The notes under the pieces: model-generated | Told to the model about the DNA's origin: nothing | The model's database searches: none | The model's input: only the letters and a program-made list of their open reading frames with translations | Assembly: GCA_016789295.1 (NCBI GenBank) | Contig: JAEUQL010000105.1 | Span: forward strand, 4,403-9,653 | Direction of reading: 5' to 3' | DNA: 5,251 nt | DNA from: Blastocatellia bacterium | GTDB lineage: Bacteria; Acidobacteriota; Blastocatellia; Chloracidobacteriales; JADJPF01 | Translations under genes and position numbers: made by a program | In this document: positions 1-5,251 of the stretch, piece by piece | Numbering within the stretch: the stretch's first letter is position 1 | Layout of the letters: every line of letters starts with the position of its first letter

Positions 1-2522
1 TTGAGAATAGAATCTATCTCTTTACGGCAGTCTTGCAGGTGGGCAACAGTCATCTGATCCTTGGTCTTCACCATAGCTGCTTCTATCTTCTTTGCTAGCC
101 TCTGTAGTGACATTCTGGCTACAGCACGAAAATCTGAAGGTCTTATCTGATAAGTTGCTATCTGAAGAAATTCGCTTGTTTCACCTGTTCTTGGAGTCGC
201 TGGAGCCTCCATCCGCTTCATAAGCTCTTTGATATGCCCGATGTACATTCTTTGGAGGTTGCGGCGGTAGATATCTACTGATGGAGAGCTTTCATCAAGC
301 TCTTTCCAAAGACCTTTTTGAAGGTCAGAGATTAAATCCATAGTTGTATAGGAATTCTTTGCATCTACTACTTCTGCGTCTTCGAGCAGTTTCAGCCTTG
401 TTCCGCTAACAAGTGATTCCAAAATATTTCTCTGCTGATTCATTATCTGATCGGCTACTGCAAAGTATTTGATACGATTGATGATCGCAGGCTGCACCAT
501 CTTTTTTGGTGTAGCAAAAGCGTGCTCAAGCAGAAACTGTACAGCTTGTGCCTGCTTCTCTTTTGGTATGCGTGTAAACTGCTCTCCGCCTCGCTTGCCG
601 TTGTGCCGCTCTTCAACTACTCCACCAACCAACTTTACCACTGAACCTAACCAACCTTGGCGGATTCTGAGCATTGCATTGTAAGTGCTTTCAAGCAGTT
701 CATAGTCTTCGCCAGGCTGTGTTGCGGCTGGAACTAGCAGGTCTGCAACACGATCCATGTTCTTCAACCCCAAAGCTGTAGATTCTATTGGGTCGGAGCC
801 AAGATTTTCTGTCTTGATCATTGGATCTACTAGTGATGGGCCATCTTCGCCGCCAAACCTTAACCAAGGCTCATCAATCTGACGCGATGCCATTTTGTCG
901 AGAATAGGTTTCTCATCTTCTGCGGATTTTGCACCAAGAGGTTTATAGCCCCATTCGATTGCAAAAAGATCATAAGGCCCCATCTTTGGAAATAGCTTCT
1001 TTACTCCATCTTCTGGCTGTGCAACATAGTTCATTCTTCCATAAGACATTATCGATGGAGTTGTACCATGCTTGTCTGTAAATGCTGGATCTCGCAACTG
1101 CTCAACCGTGTAGCCAGATGTTGCTTTGTGGTTGTGTCTCAAGCCCAAAGTGTGACCAACTTCGTGTGCGGCTACATAACGCATAATTTCCCCTATGAGA
1201 GGTTCTGGCAAAGGAAGCTTTTGTGCTCGTGTGTCTAGTGGTGAGCAGAGCACAAAATACCAGTTCTCGGCCAACTTCAAAACATCGTGCCAGAAGATTA
1301 TATGTGCAGATATTATCTCTCCGCTTCGTGGATCTATCACGCTTGGCCCCGAAGCGTTCTGCACCTTTGCTGCTGCCCAACGAATAACCGAGTAGCGAGC
1401 ATCTTCCGGATCCCAGTTTGGATCTTCTTGGACGCTAGGAGCATCTTTAGCAATAATTGCATTCTTAAAACCTGCTGCTTCAAAAGCTTGTTGCCAATCT
1501 TCTATCCCTTTCTTTATAAATGGTCGCCATTTGTCTGGAACTTCACGGCTCACATAGTAGACAATTGGCTTAACTGGCTCAGAAAGAACTGCATTCGGAT
1601 CTTTCTTCTCTAATCTATATCTTCTAATAAATTGTAAAGTCTCGGCTTCGTTACTGTTGCCACTGTAGTCTTCAAAGGTCTTGGCAAAATAGCCAACGCG
1701 AGGATCGGAATAACGCCCTTGCATAGGCTCTTCAGGGAGCATCACCATACTGTAATGAACAAGTATAGAAATACTTCTAATGTTGCCAGGGATTGGTGTT
1801 GGTGGAGGAACTTGCGGAGTGGGATTGGGATTTGGAGGTGCTCCTAAGTTGTATGTGAGCATCGAACGTATTTCAAGATTGGTTGGGAAAGATTTTACTT
1901 CTTCGACAAAAGACCTTGTTGCGTCTACTGTTACAAGACCGGGTAGTCGCAAGGTGGCAAGAAACGGTTGCGCAGAAAAGTCTGGCGCATCACTTGTCAA
2001 TAGTTTGCTTACTTCAATTACTGCTGACTTGTTCTCTCCTTCGGTCTCTACATCGAAAGTCATCACTATAGGAGCCAAAGAAGCGGCTTCAACAGAGAGT
2101 TTTACTGAATCTTTATCATCGCTGCGTTTGTCGAAAGAGACTGTTCTGAGCATTATCTTGTTGTTTCGACGCTCCCAACGTACTACTCGGTTTCCAATTT
2201 GAAAGCCTCCATACTGTATGCCTGCAGGTGCTTTGGCTACTTCTGTTGTCCAAAGCATTACACGGTTGAGAGCATTCTGTGGAATCTCATAATAGGTCTT
2301 TTCACCAACACGATGAATGGTAAATAGACCAGGGTAGGACTTTGCTTCGGAGTTGATAACAGTCTTGTAGTCTTTAAGTGCACCCGGTTTGGGCTGTTTT
2401 GCCTGTGCTGTTTCACTTGTTTGCTGTGCTGCTGCAGGTGTTTCAGTAGCCTGTCCAAATGCAACCATTGTGGAGATAGACAGGTGAACTGCTATGGAAA
2501 GGACTAATAAAAATCTCTTCAT
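1..2522 (-). CDS. Secreted zinc-dependent metalloprotease (DUF5118/DUF5117/DUF4953 type), C-terminus cut by window edge
   Basis: This frame is open from the ATG at 2522 to the left edge, giving 840 codons with no stop, so only a short C-terminal piece is probably missing (family members are usually about 800-900 aa). Residues 1 to about 24 form a signal peptide: KR, then a hydrophobic run ending AFGQA. A Q/T/A-rich spacer follows to about 45. Residues 64-90 (GLFTIHRVGEKTYYEIP and on) match the DUF5118 style. Residues 261-279, with LPEEPM and DPRVGYF, match DUF5117. The metzincin-type zinc site HEVGHTLGLRH is at 453-463 (ligands H453, H457, H463; catalytic E454), followed by a Met-turn SIMSY with M492 and then GPYDLFAIEWGY. 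A proline-rich segment occupies about 228-246. The protein should be an exported zinc endopeptidase acting in the periplasm or outside the cell; the substrate is unknown. Its own 5' region separates it from the Rpn gene upstream, so it is probably transcribed separately. Family placement is firm; biological role is not known. Confidence 0.93.
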   Translation of the reverse strand, partial: MKRFLLVLSIAVHLSISTMVAFGQATETPAAAQQTSETAQAKQPKPGALKDYKTVINSEAKSYPGLFTIHRVGEKTYYEIPQNALNRVMLWTTEVAKAPAGIQYGGFQIGNRVVRWERRNNKIMLRTVSFDKRSDDKDSVKLSVEAASLAPIVMTFDVETEGENKSAVIEVSKLLTSDAPDFSAQPFLATLRLPGLVTVDATRSFVEEVKSFPTNLEIRSMLTYNLGAPPNPNPTPQVPPPTPIPGNIRSISILVHYSMVMLPEEPMQGRYSDPRVGYFAKTFEDYSGNSNEAETLQFIRRYRLEKKDPNAVLSEPVKPIVYYVSREVPDKWRPFIKKGIEDWQQAFEAAGFKNAIIAKDAPSVQEDPNWDPEDARYSVIRWAAAKVQNASGPSVIDPRSGEIISAHIIFWHDVLKLAENWYFVLCSPLDTRAQKLPLPEPLIGEIMRYVAAHEVGHTLGLRHNHKATSGYTVEQLRDPAFTDKHGTTPSIMSYGRMNYVAQPEDGVKKLFPKMGPYDLFAIEWGYKPLGAKSAEDEKPILDKMASRQIDEPWLRFGGEDGPSLVDPMIKTENLGSDPIESTALGLKNMDRVADLLVPAATQPGEDYELLESTYNAMLRIRQGWLGSVVKLVGGVVEERHNGKRGGEQFTRIPKEKQAQAVQFLLEHAFATPKKMVQPAIINRIKYFAVADQIMNQQRNILESLVSGTRLKLLEDAEVVDAKNSYTTMDLISDLQKGLWKELDESSPSVDIYRRNLQRMYIGHIKELMKRMEAPATPRTGETSEFLQIATYQIRPSDFRAVARMSLQRLAKKIEAAMVKTKDQMTVAHLQDCRKEIDSIL

Positions 2523-2534
2523 ATTTCTATAGGT

Positions 2535-2540
2535 CTCCTT
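2535..2540 (-). promoter_or_regulatory. Ribosome binding site of the metalloprotease, long spacing
   Basis: On the minus strand AAGGAG lies 12 nt before the ATG at 2522, longer than the usual 5-9 nt. The ATG is still the best start because the signal peptide begins immediately after it. The next in-frame Met (residue 19) would destroy that signal, and I saw no better-placed start. The wide spacing may lower translation efficiency. Confidence 0.55.
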
Positions 2541-2557
2541 AACTCTTTTGCCTATGG

Positions 2558-2578
2558 CTAATTAGAAACAAGCTTGTT
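2558..2578. repeat. Two adjacent palindromes upstream of the metalloprotease, possible operator
   Basis: A perfect 12-bp palindrome AACAAGCTTGTT occupies 2567-2578 and an 8-bp palindrome CTAATTAG occupies 2558-2565, about 35-55 bp upstream of the metalloprotease ATG. The location fits a regulator binding site or core promoter region, but no clear -35/-10 pair could be set around it. Short A/T-rich palindromes also occur by chance, so the functional reading is only a suggestion. Confidence 0.25.
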
Positions 2579-3088
2579 CAAGCCCGTTCTATCTTCTGAA
2601 ACTACTTCTGAGTCTGTTCAGAAAAATATCTTTTGTTGGGTTTTGTAAACTTGAAACCAGAAAGTGTAGCAACTTTTATGAAGACTCTTGCAGAGGTGCA
2701 GAGATTAAATTGCGCCACTTTATACATTCGTCAAGTCTACTACGCACAAAAAGCGGTCTGCAGTTCATTAAAAAATAGCTCTATAGTCCAATCAATGAAA
2801 AATTTCTTACAGCAAAGGTTGGTTGAGTAGATATTTTTAATTTTTTACAAGTCTTGCGCGAGAAAGCCCAGATGTTTAGTATTGGTGGGGCTGAGTCTTT
2901 CCAACTACTTAGTCCTTTTAGAAATAGTTCTATAAAGGATTTTGTCAAAAGTGCATCAACAGACAAGGAACTGTTTAAGAATTGTTGACAAAACCGGAAC
3001 GGAACTTACAACTTCTCCTCCAAACAAGCTTGGTGATCCTCTCAGTGCTATCGCTTTCCAAAATGACTTTGTTCAACATAACTGTTAA
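2568..3088 (+). pseudogene. Possible decayed plus-strand gene of unknown function (most of the 610-bp gap)
   Basis: The 2523-3132 interval has no confident intact gene. On the plus strand four open stretches follow each other in shifting frames: 2568-2648, 2633-2830, 2827-2988 and 2936-3088. Their translations look protein-like (for example LREKAQMFSIGGAESFQLL and IVDKTGTELTTSPPNKLGD). Two of them share a codon-aligned motif, SSLKNSSI at 2762-2785 and SPFRNSSI at 2911-2934. No stretch has a convincing ribosome binding site with an ATG, and I recognise no family. A minus-strand 61-aa frame at 2781-2966 also exists but looks like a shadow. This may be a frameshifted relic running opposite to its neighbours, or simply noncoding DNA with fortuitous open frames. 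Confidence 0.22.
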
Positions 3089-3132
3089 CTATCAATCTCT
3101 TCTTTAAGCTTAGTTTTAACTCTTCTAGTTCT

Positions 3133-3378
3133 TTATCTCTTGAACCAAGCCAGAAGATCATCAACAGAGTTAAAGTCAAAGATAGCTTCAGCAAGAGACT
3201 CAAGACCATCAAGTTCTAACTTCTTAACACTTTCTTCTACTTCTGCTGGCACAGAACCGAATCTCTTATGCAACTGCTTCAAGATCACCTTCTGCTCACC
3301 TTCTTTTTTACCTTTTAGTTCACCTTGTTCAATACCTTGTTCAATACCTTTTAGTACCCAACGGTTGGCAACTTCCAT
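3133..3378 (-). CDS. Possible intragenic small protein: in-frame C-terminal form of the Rpn protein (RpnS-like)
   Basis: Codon 243 of the Rpn gene is an ATG preceded by AAGGAGGAG and TTT, which is a better ribosome binding site than that of the full-length gene. Initiation here would give an 81-residue protein (MEVANRWVLKG to AWFKR) containing the xxxG repeat and the DUF4351-like tail but no nuclease core. In E. coli, Rpn genes are reported to make such an in-frame small protein (RpnS) that inhibits the full-length nuclease. Here the case rests on the internal start and on the same arrangement in the neighbouring broken copy. The Lys-Glu-Glu codons themselves create the Shine-Dalgarno match, so it could be incidental. 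I found no convincing internal promoter; TTGAGA (minus strand, 3420-3425) is the closest -35-like element, without a good -10. Confidence 0.4.
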   Translation of the reverse strand: MEVANRWVLKGIEQGIEQGELKGKKEGEQKVILKQLHKRFGSVPAEVEESVKKLELDGLESLAEAIFDFNSVDDLLAWFKR

Positions 3379-4104
3379 AAACTCCTCCTTCAAACTTAGG
3401 TTTAGATGTTGTAGCTCTGTCTCAAACTCTTTCTCTTGCTCTTGTGTAAGCTTTGAGTATGTTTCTACAAAGTTTAATAGTAACTGGCTCTTGTTTGGAT
3501 TGAGTTTCAATCCAAGGATTATCTTCGTACACTCTACCTTTACTCTAACTCTATCTTCTGCTGCTATCCCCATCTTCACCATCATTGCTGCTGCTAATGG
3601 ATTGTCTGTCTTGAGATAATCTTTCCAGTTGAATCTGTTCAACTGTACCACTCTGTAGTTAAACTTCAAGACTTCTCTATCTGGAAAGTTTACTGTGTAG
3701 ACTCCTTCGTGCTCTTTCTTTGGTGAATCGAACGAGAGAACTGCAATAGGATAGACTGGCAGCTTGTGCTTTTGATGAAACAGAGCGAAGTACCAGAACA
3801 TTCTGCTTGGAAAGACTGCTCTGCTATCGTTCTGGTTATCGATGTGTATCAAGAAATAGACATCTTCGAACTTGAACTTGGCTTTAACCAGCAAGTCACA
3901 GGCATACTTGCTTCCATCAAAAGGGCTGGTAAAAGCCTCTTTGTCAAGGAATTCTATAGAATCTTTGTCGAGATATTTATCTACATCTGGAACAAATGCT
4001 TCTATGAACTCTATAAAGAAAGTCTTGAGTAGTTCTTTGAATATTGCATCATGGTTGATGGTTTCTTTCTTTTCTATTTCATCATTGTTCTTTTCTAGAG
4101 TCAT
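3133..4104 (-). CDS. Rpn-family PD-(D/E)XK nuclease-like protein with C-terminal DUF4351-like domain
   Basis: This is a complete 323-aa gene starting at an ATG 8 nt downstream of AAGGAG. The N-terminal half is the Rpn/COG5464 nuclease core: HDAIFKELL at 18-26, D70 in ACDLLVK, then IHIDNQND at 86-93, where D89 and Q91 take the usual E-x-Q position, and RMFWYF at 101-106. The conserved middle includes VYPIAVLSF (117-125) and DNPLAAAMM (167-175). Residues 250-269 are a tetrapeptide repeat, xxxG five times. Residues about 275-321, from LKQLHKRFGS to LLAWF, resemble DUF4351. Members are called recombination-promoting nucleases or putative transposases; E. coli relatives cut DNA and have been linked to phage defence. 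A strong internal start is present at codon 243. The E-to-D change is conservative for metal binding, so activity is plausible but unproven. A truncated paralog lies just upstream. No clear hairpin terminator was seen after the stop. Confidence 0.9.
   Translation of the reverse strand: MTLEKNNDEIEKKETINHDAIFKELLKTFFIEFIEAFVPDVDKYLDKDSIEFLDKEAFTSPFDGSKYACDLLVKAKFKFEDVYFLIHIDNQNDSRAVFPSRMFWYFALFHQKHKLPVYPIAVLSFDSPKKEHEGVYTVNFPDREVLKFNYRVVQLNRFNWKDYLKTDNPLAAAMMVKMGIAAEDRVRVKVECTKIILGLKLNPNKSQLLLNFVETYSKLTQEQEKEFETELQHLNLSLKEEFMEVANRWVLKGIEQGIEQGELKGKKEGEQKVILKQLHKRFGSVPAEVEESVKKLELDGLESLAEAIFDFNSVDDLLAWFKR
3311..3358 (-). repeat. Four 12-bp imperfect tandem units coding a tetrapeptide repeat
   Basis: On the plus strand the units are ccttttagttca, ccttgttcaata (twice, identical) and ccttttagtacc. 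They encode the run VLKG-IEQG-IEQG-ELKG of the Rpn protein, and a fifth more diverged unit, KKEG, follows. Because the unit is a multiple of three, copy-number change by slippage would lengthen or shorten the linker between the nuclease core and the C-terminal domain without breaking the frame. Such xxxG runs are common in this family. Confidence 0.8.
3384..3390 (-). promoter_or_regulatory. Strong internal Shine-Dalgarno sequence inside the Rpn gene
   Basis: On the minus strand the heptamer AAGGAGG lies exactly 5 nt before the in-frame ATG at 3378. Spacing and complementarity to the 16S rRNA 3' end are near ideal. It would decide the start of the 81-aa C-terminal product. Confidence 0.5.
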
Positions 4105-4112
4105 CTGTTTAA

Positions 4113-4118
4113 CTCCTT
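4113..4118 (-). promoter_or_regulatory. Ribosome binding site of the Rpn gene
   Basis: AAGGAG on the minus strand with 8 nt to the ATG at 4104. This well-placed site fixes the start of the 323-aa protein; the first residues are polar and charged, with no signal peptide. Confidence 0.75.
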
Positions 4119-4125
4119 ATTTATT

Positions 4126-4155
4126 TATATATTCTGTATAACTATATAAATGCAA
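4126..4155 (-). promoter_or_regulatory. Candidate sigma-70-type promoter of the Rpn gene
   Basis: The minus strand shows TTGCAT (4150-4155) and, after an 18-nt gap, TATATA (4126-4131), in a very A/T-rich stretch just upstream of the Rpn ribosome binding site. The match is moderate, and other TATA-like hexamers (for example TATAGT) are nearby, so the exact -10 is uncertain. The rest of 4105-4227 holds no gene; it is noncoding apart from the frame-restored tail of the Rpn fragment, open to 4161. Confidence 0.3.
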
Positions 4156-4231
4156 TTTCTTTAACTTTTTCTGATGAAATAGTCTCGATTGTGCAAAATC
4201 TTTCCTGATTGCAGAAAGAAAGGCCATTTTA

Positions 4232-4290
4232 CACCTTCTTCTACTTCTGTTGGCACAGAACCAAATCTCTTATATCACCTTCTGCTCACC
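4232..4290 (-). repeat. Duplicated Rpn 3' segment (copy of 3228-3300)
   Basis: Window positions 4232-4290 align with 3228-3300 in the same orientation. The first block matches with 3 differences in about 40 bases, there is then a net 14-nt gap in this copy, and 16-17 identical bases end in ctgctcacc. Outside this block the two loci differ strongly. The sharp boundaries indicate paralog duplication or gene conversion rather than slow divergence of a whole tandem gene. Confidence 0.85.
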
Positions 4291-4364
4291 AGCTTGTACG
4301 CCTTCCTCTTTGCCTTTCTCCATAGCTCTTCTCTCAAAGCCAGTTATGTAAGATGACATAGTTT

Positions 4365-4370
4365 CTCCTT
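4365..4370 (-). promoter_or_regulatory. Internal Shine-Dalgarno sequence within the Rpn fragment
   Basis: AAGGAG on the minus strand lies 5 nt before an in-frame ATG (4357-4359; residue 24 of the 52-codon frame). The position, just before the xxxG repeat, mirrors the internal start of the intact Rpn gene. It would now give only a 29-residue peptide because of the downstream deletion. Confidence 0.4.
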
Positions 4371-4447
4371 CTATCTTTTCAACTTCTTTTATGAACTGTT
4401 TGTAGGCTTCGGGAAAGAAGAACTCCATAGCTTCTTAATTTTGAAAT

Positions 4448-5251
4448 TTAAGCTACCTTCATTATTGCAAGTGTTAAGTCGTCCTCTTGAGGCTGGTTTT
4501 GACACCAATCTTTTATAGACTGTACAATCTTCTCTTTTAACTGATCAGCCGGAAGCATTGCAGATTCTGCAATTATTTTTTGCAGCCGTTCCTCTCCAAA
4601 CTCTTCACCAAAAGGAGAGAGTGCCTCAGTAACACCGTCTGTATAAGCCACAAGTATATCGCCTCGCTGCATCTCTATGCTCTCTTGTTCATACTTGCAG
4701 CCATCAAAAAGCCCTATTGCTAAACCACCATTCTTTAGAAGTATTGTGGATCTTGATTCAATAGTAGTTAGAAGAGAGCTTGTTGGTCTTCTAACAAGTG
4801 CGCTATCGATTGTTGCTGAGCCAGCAAGCAGGTTTGCGCTCCTAAACAGAATAGGAGGGTTATGGCCAGCATTTACATAAGTCAAAACCTTATGTTCTTC
4901 GTCAAACTGTGCATAAAAGAAGGTAGCATAGCTACTTGGTCCAGTTGAGCAGTGCAACAGCTTATTCATTGAAGCAACAAGCTCTGTAAGGCAGCCATTT
5001 ACTGATGGAGCCTGACTTCTGAGAGAAGCTTGAACTATCGACATTAGAAGTGCAGCCGAGATACCTTTGCCTGCAACATCGGCTACTGCAATGCCTATCT
5101 TGCCGTTACCAAAAGAGAGAAAGTCGTAATAGTCCCCACCAACACCTCTTGCTGGATGGCAGACTCCAGCAAGTTCGAGAGTTGAGCTTTTTGGTATGGT
5201 TTGAGGAAACAGTCTTGCCTGCACCTCTTTTGCCATCTCTAATTCTTGTCT
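4448..5251 (-). CDS. PP2C-type serine/threonine phosphatase, SpoIIE/RsbU family catalytic domain (5' end outside window)
   Basis: The frame is open from the right edge to a TAA at 4448-4450, giving 267 visible residues. The ATG at 5236 is not the likely start: the frame continues upstream as RQELE before MAKEVQARLFPQ, the classic ELexAxevQ-LxP helix that links an N-terminal sensor or receiver to this domain. Numbering from the first visible residue, metal-binding acidic motifs are intact: GGDYYD (D40, D43), DVAGKG (D58), YTDGVTEA (D205) and EDDLTL (D257, D258). NAGHNPP also fits the family. Such enzymes are Mn/Mg-dependent cytosolic phosphatases that often dephosphorylate anti-anti-sigma (STAS) proteins in partner-switching control. 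No partner gene (anti-sigma or STAS) is visible here, so the target is unknown. About 40 residues separate NAGHNPP from GGLAIGLF. No terminator hairpin is evident; the Rpn fragment starts 19 nt after the stop. Confidence 0.93.
   Translation of the reverse strand, partial: RQELEMAKEVQARLFPQTIPKSSTLELAGVCHPARGVGGDYYDFLSFGNGKIGIAVADVAGKGISAALLMSIVQASLRSQAPSVNGCLTELVASMNKLLHCSTGPSSYATFFYAQFDEEHKVLTYVNAGHNPPILFRSANLLAGSATIDSALVRRPTSSLLTTIESRSTILLKNGGLAIGLFDGCKYEQESIEMQRGDILVAYTDGVTEALSPFGEEFGEERLQKIIAESAMLPADQLKEKIVQSIKDWCQNQPQEDDLTLAIMKVA

Larger units (their letters stand above)
4228..4428 (-). pseudogene. Truncated, frameshifted Rpn-family fragment
   Basis: From the ATG at 4428 a 52-codon frame runs to a TAA at 4270-4272. 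It begins MEFFFPEAYKQF and continues through GETMSSYITGFERRAMEKGK to EEGVQAGEQKVI. The last part matches the repeat and following EQKVI of the intact Rpn protein. Right after EQKVI a net 14-nt deletion, relative to the intact gene, creates the stop. In another frame the sequence resumes as KRFGSVPTEVEEGVK, matching KRFGSVPAEVEESVK, and homology ends near 4228. The nuclease core is absent. The part before the repeat (KIEGETMSSYITGFERRAME) is unlike the intact neighbour but typical of other Rpn-family members, so the source was a different paralog or a recombinant. The fragment starts only 19 nt after the phosphatase stop, with an in-frame TAA just upstream of its ATG, which marks its 5' breakpoint. 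It could still yield a 52-aa or 29-aa peptide. Confidence 0.85.

Noticed and set aside
1102..1613. Overlapping open frames of 66-108 aa on both strands within the metalloprotease
   Set aside because: They are out of frame with a conserved protein containing the zinc site and have no family-like motifs or good start sites.
1780..2202. 140-aa plus-strand frame starting MLPGIGVGGGTCGVG
   Set aside because: Its Gly-rich start is the complement of the proline-rich segment of the metalloprotease; it is a shadow of that gene.
2781..2966. 61-aa minus-strand frame beginning MSVDALLTKSF
   Set aside because: No ribosome binding site or recognised motif; the opposite strand reads more like protein in the same interval, so it is not called as a gene.
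3041..3132. Possible terminator after the Rpn gene (TAAGCTTA and AGTTAAAACT palindromes)
   Set aside because: The inverted repeats are very short and A/T-rich with no GC stem followed by a U tract.
3048..3137. Shifted-frame charged tail (DKELEELKLSLKKRL) just beyond the Rpn stop, as if the C-terminus were frameshifted
   Set aside because: The Rpn protein already ends at the usual place, after the LLAWF end of the DUF4351-like region, so no extension is needed; there is no slippery sequence.
3140..3619. 159-aa plus-strand Ser/Cys/Phe-rich frame opposite the Rpn gene
   Set aside because: It is the antisense shadow of the Lys/Glu-rich Rpn coding sequence; the composition is explained by the complement.
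1..5251. CRISPR arrays, tRNA or rRNA genes, insertion-sequence ends
   Set aside because: No regularly spaced repeats, no tRNA-like or rRNA-like sequence, and no terminal inverted repeats with target duplication were seen.

Overview
Overview. The window is about 5.25 kb at moderate G+C (low 40s % by eye). All recognisable genes are on the minus strand. Read in the direction of transcription (right to left) they are: a SpoIIE/RsbU-type PP2C phosphatase whose 5' end lies beyond the right edge; a broken Rpn-family fragment; an intact Rpn-family PD-(D/E)XK nuclease-like gene; a roughly 610-bp stretch with no confident gene; and a secreted DUF5117/DUF4953-type zinc metalloprotease missing only its extreme C-terminus at the left edge. 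The combination of a large metzincin-like protease, an RsbU-type phosphatase of the 'YAQFD...NAGHNPP' style and Rpn genes with a C-terminal DUF4351-like domain suggests Acidobacteriota, perhaps a low-GC Blastocatellia relative. That is inferred from protein style only.

Layout. 5251-4448: C-terminal catalytic domain of the phosphatase, probably an output module of a signalling protein. About 4437-4228: a decayed Rpn copy that begins directly after the phosphatase stop. Its C-terminal coding part is nearly identical to the intact Rpn gene but carries a net 14-nt deletion that breaks the frame. 4104-3133: intact Rpn gene (323 aa) with a good ribosome binding site, the nuclease core residues (E replaced by D in the E-x-Q position), a tetrapeptide repeat and a DUF4351-like tail. 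3132-2523: no confident gene; a patchwork of plus-strand frames may be a decayed gene. 2522-1: metalloprotease with signal peptide, DUF5118-like and DUF5117-like regions, and a complete HExxHxxGxxH zinc site with Met-turn.

Most interesting point. Inside the intact Rpn gene an almost ideal Shine-Dalgarno sequence lies 5 nt before an in-frame ATG (codon 243). Starting there would give an 81-residue protein made only of the repeat and DUF4351-like tail. This resembles the intragenic small inhibitor proteins (RpnS) described for E. coli Rpn nucleases in phage defence. The broken copy has the same arrangement: AAGGAG, 5 nt, ATG, just before its own repeat. This makes a nuclease plus embedded inhibitor a testable hypothesis here. 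The two Rpn loci also record recent recombination between paralogs.

The genes do not look like one pathway. The phosphatase and the metalloprotease appear to be ordinary genes flanking a small Rpn-rich accessory patch.
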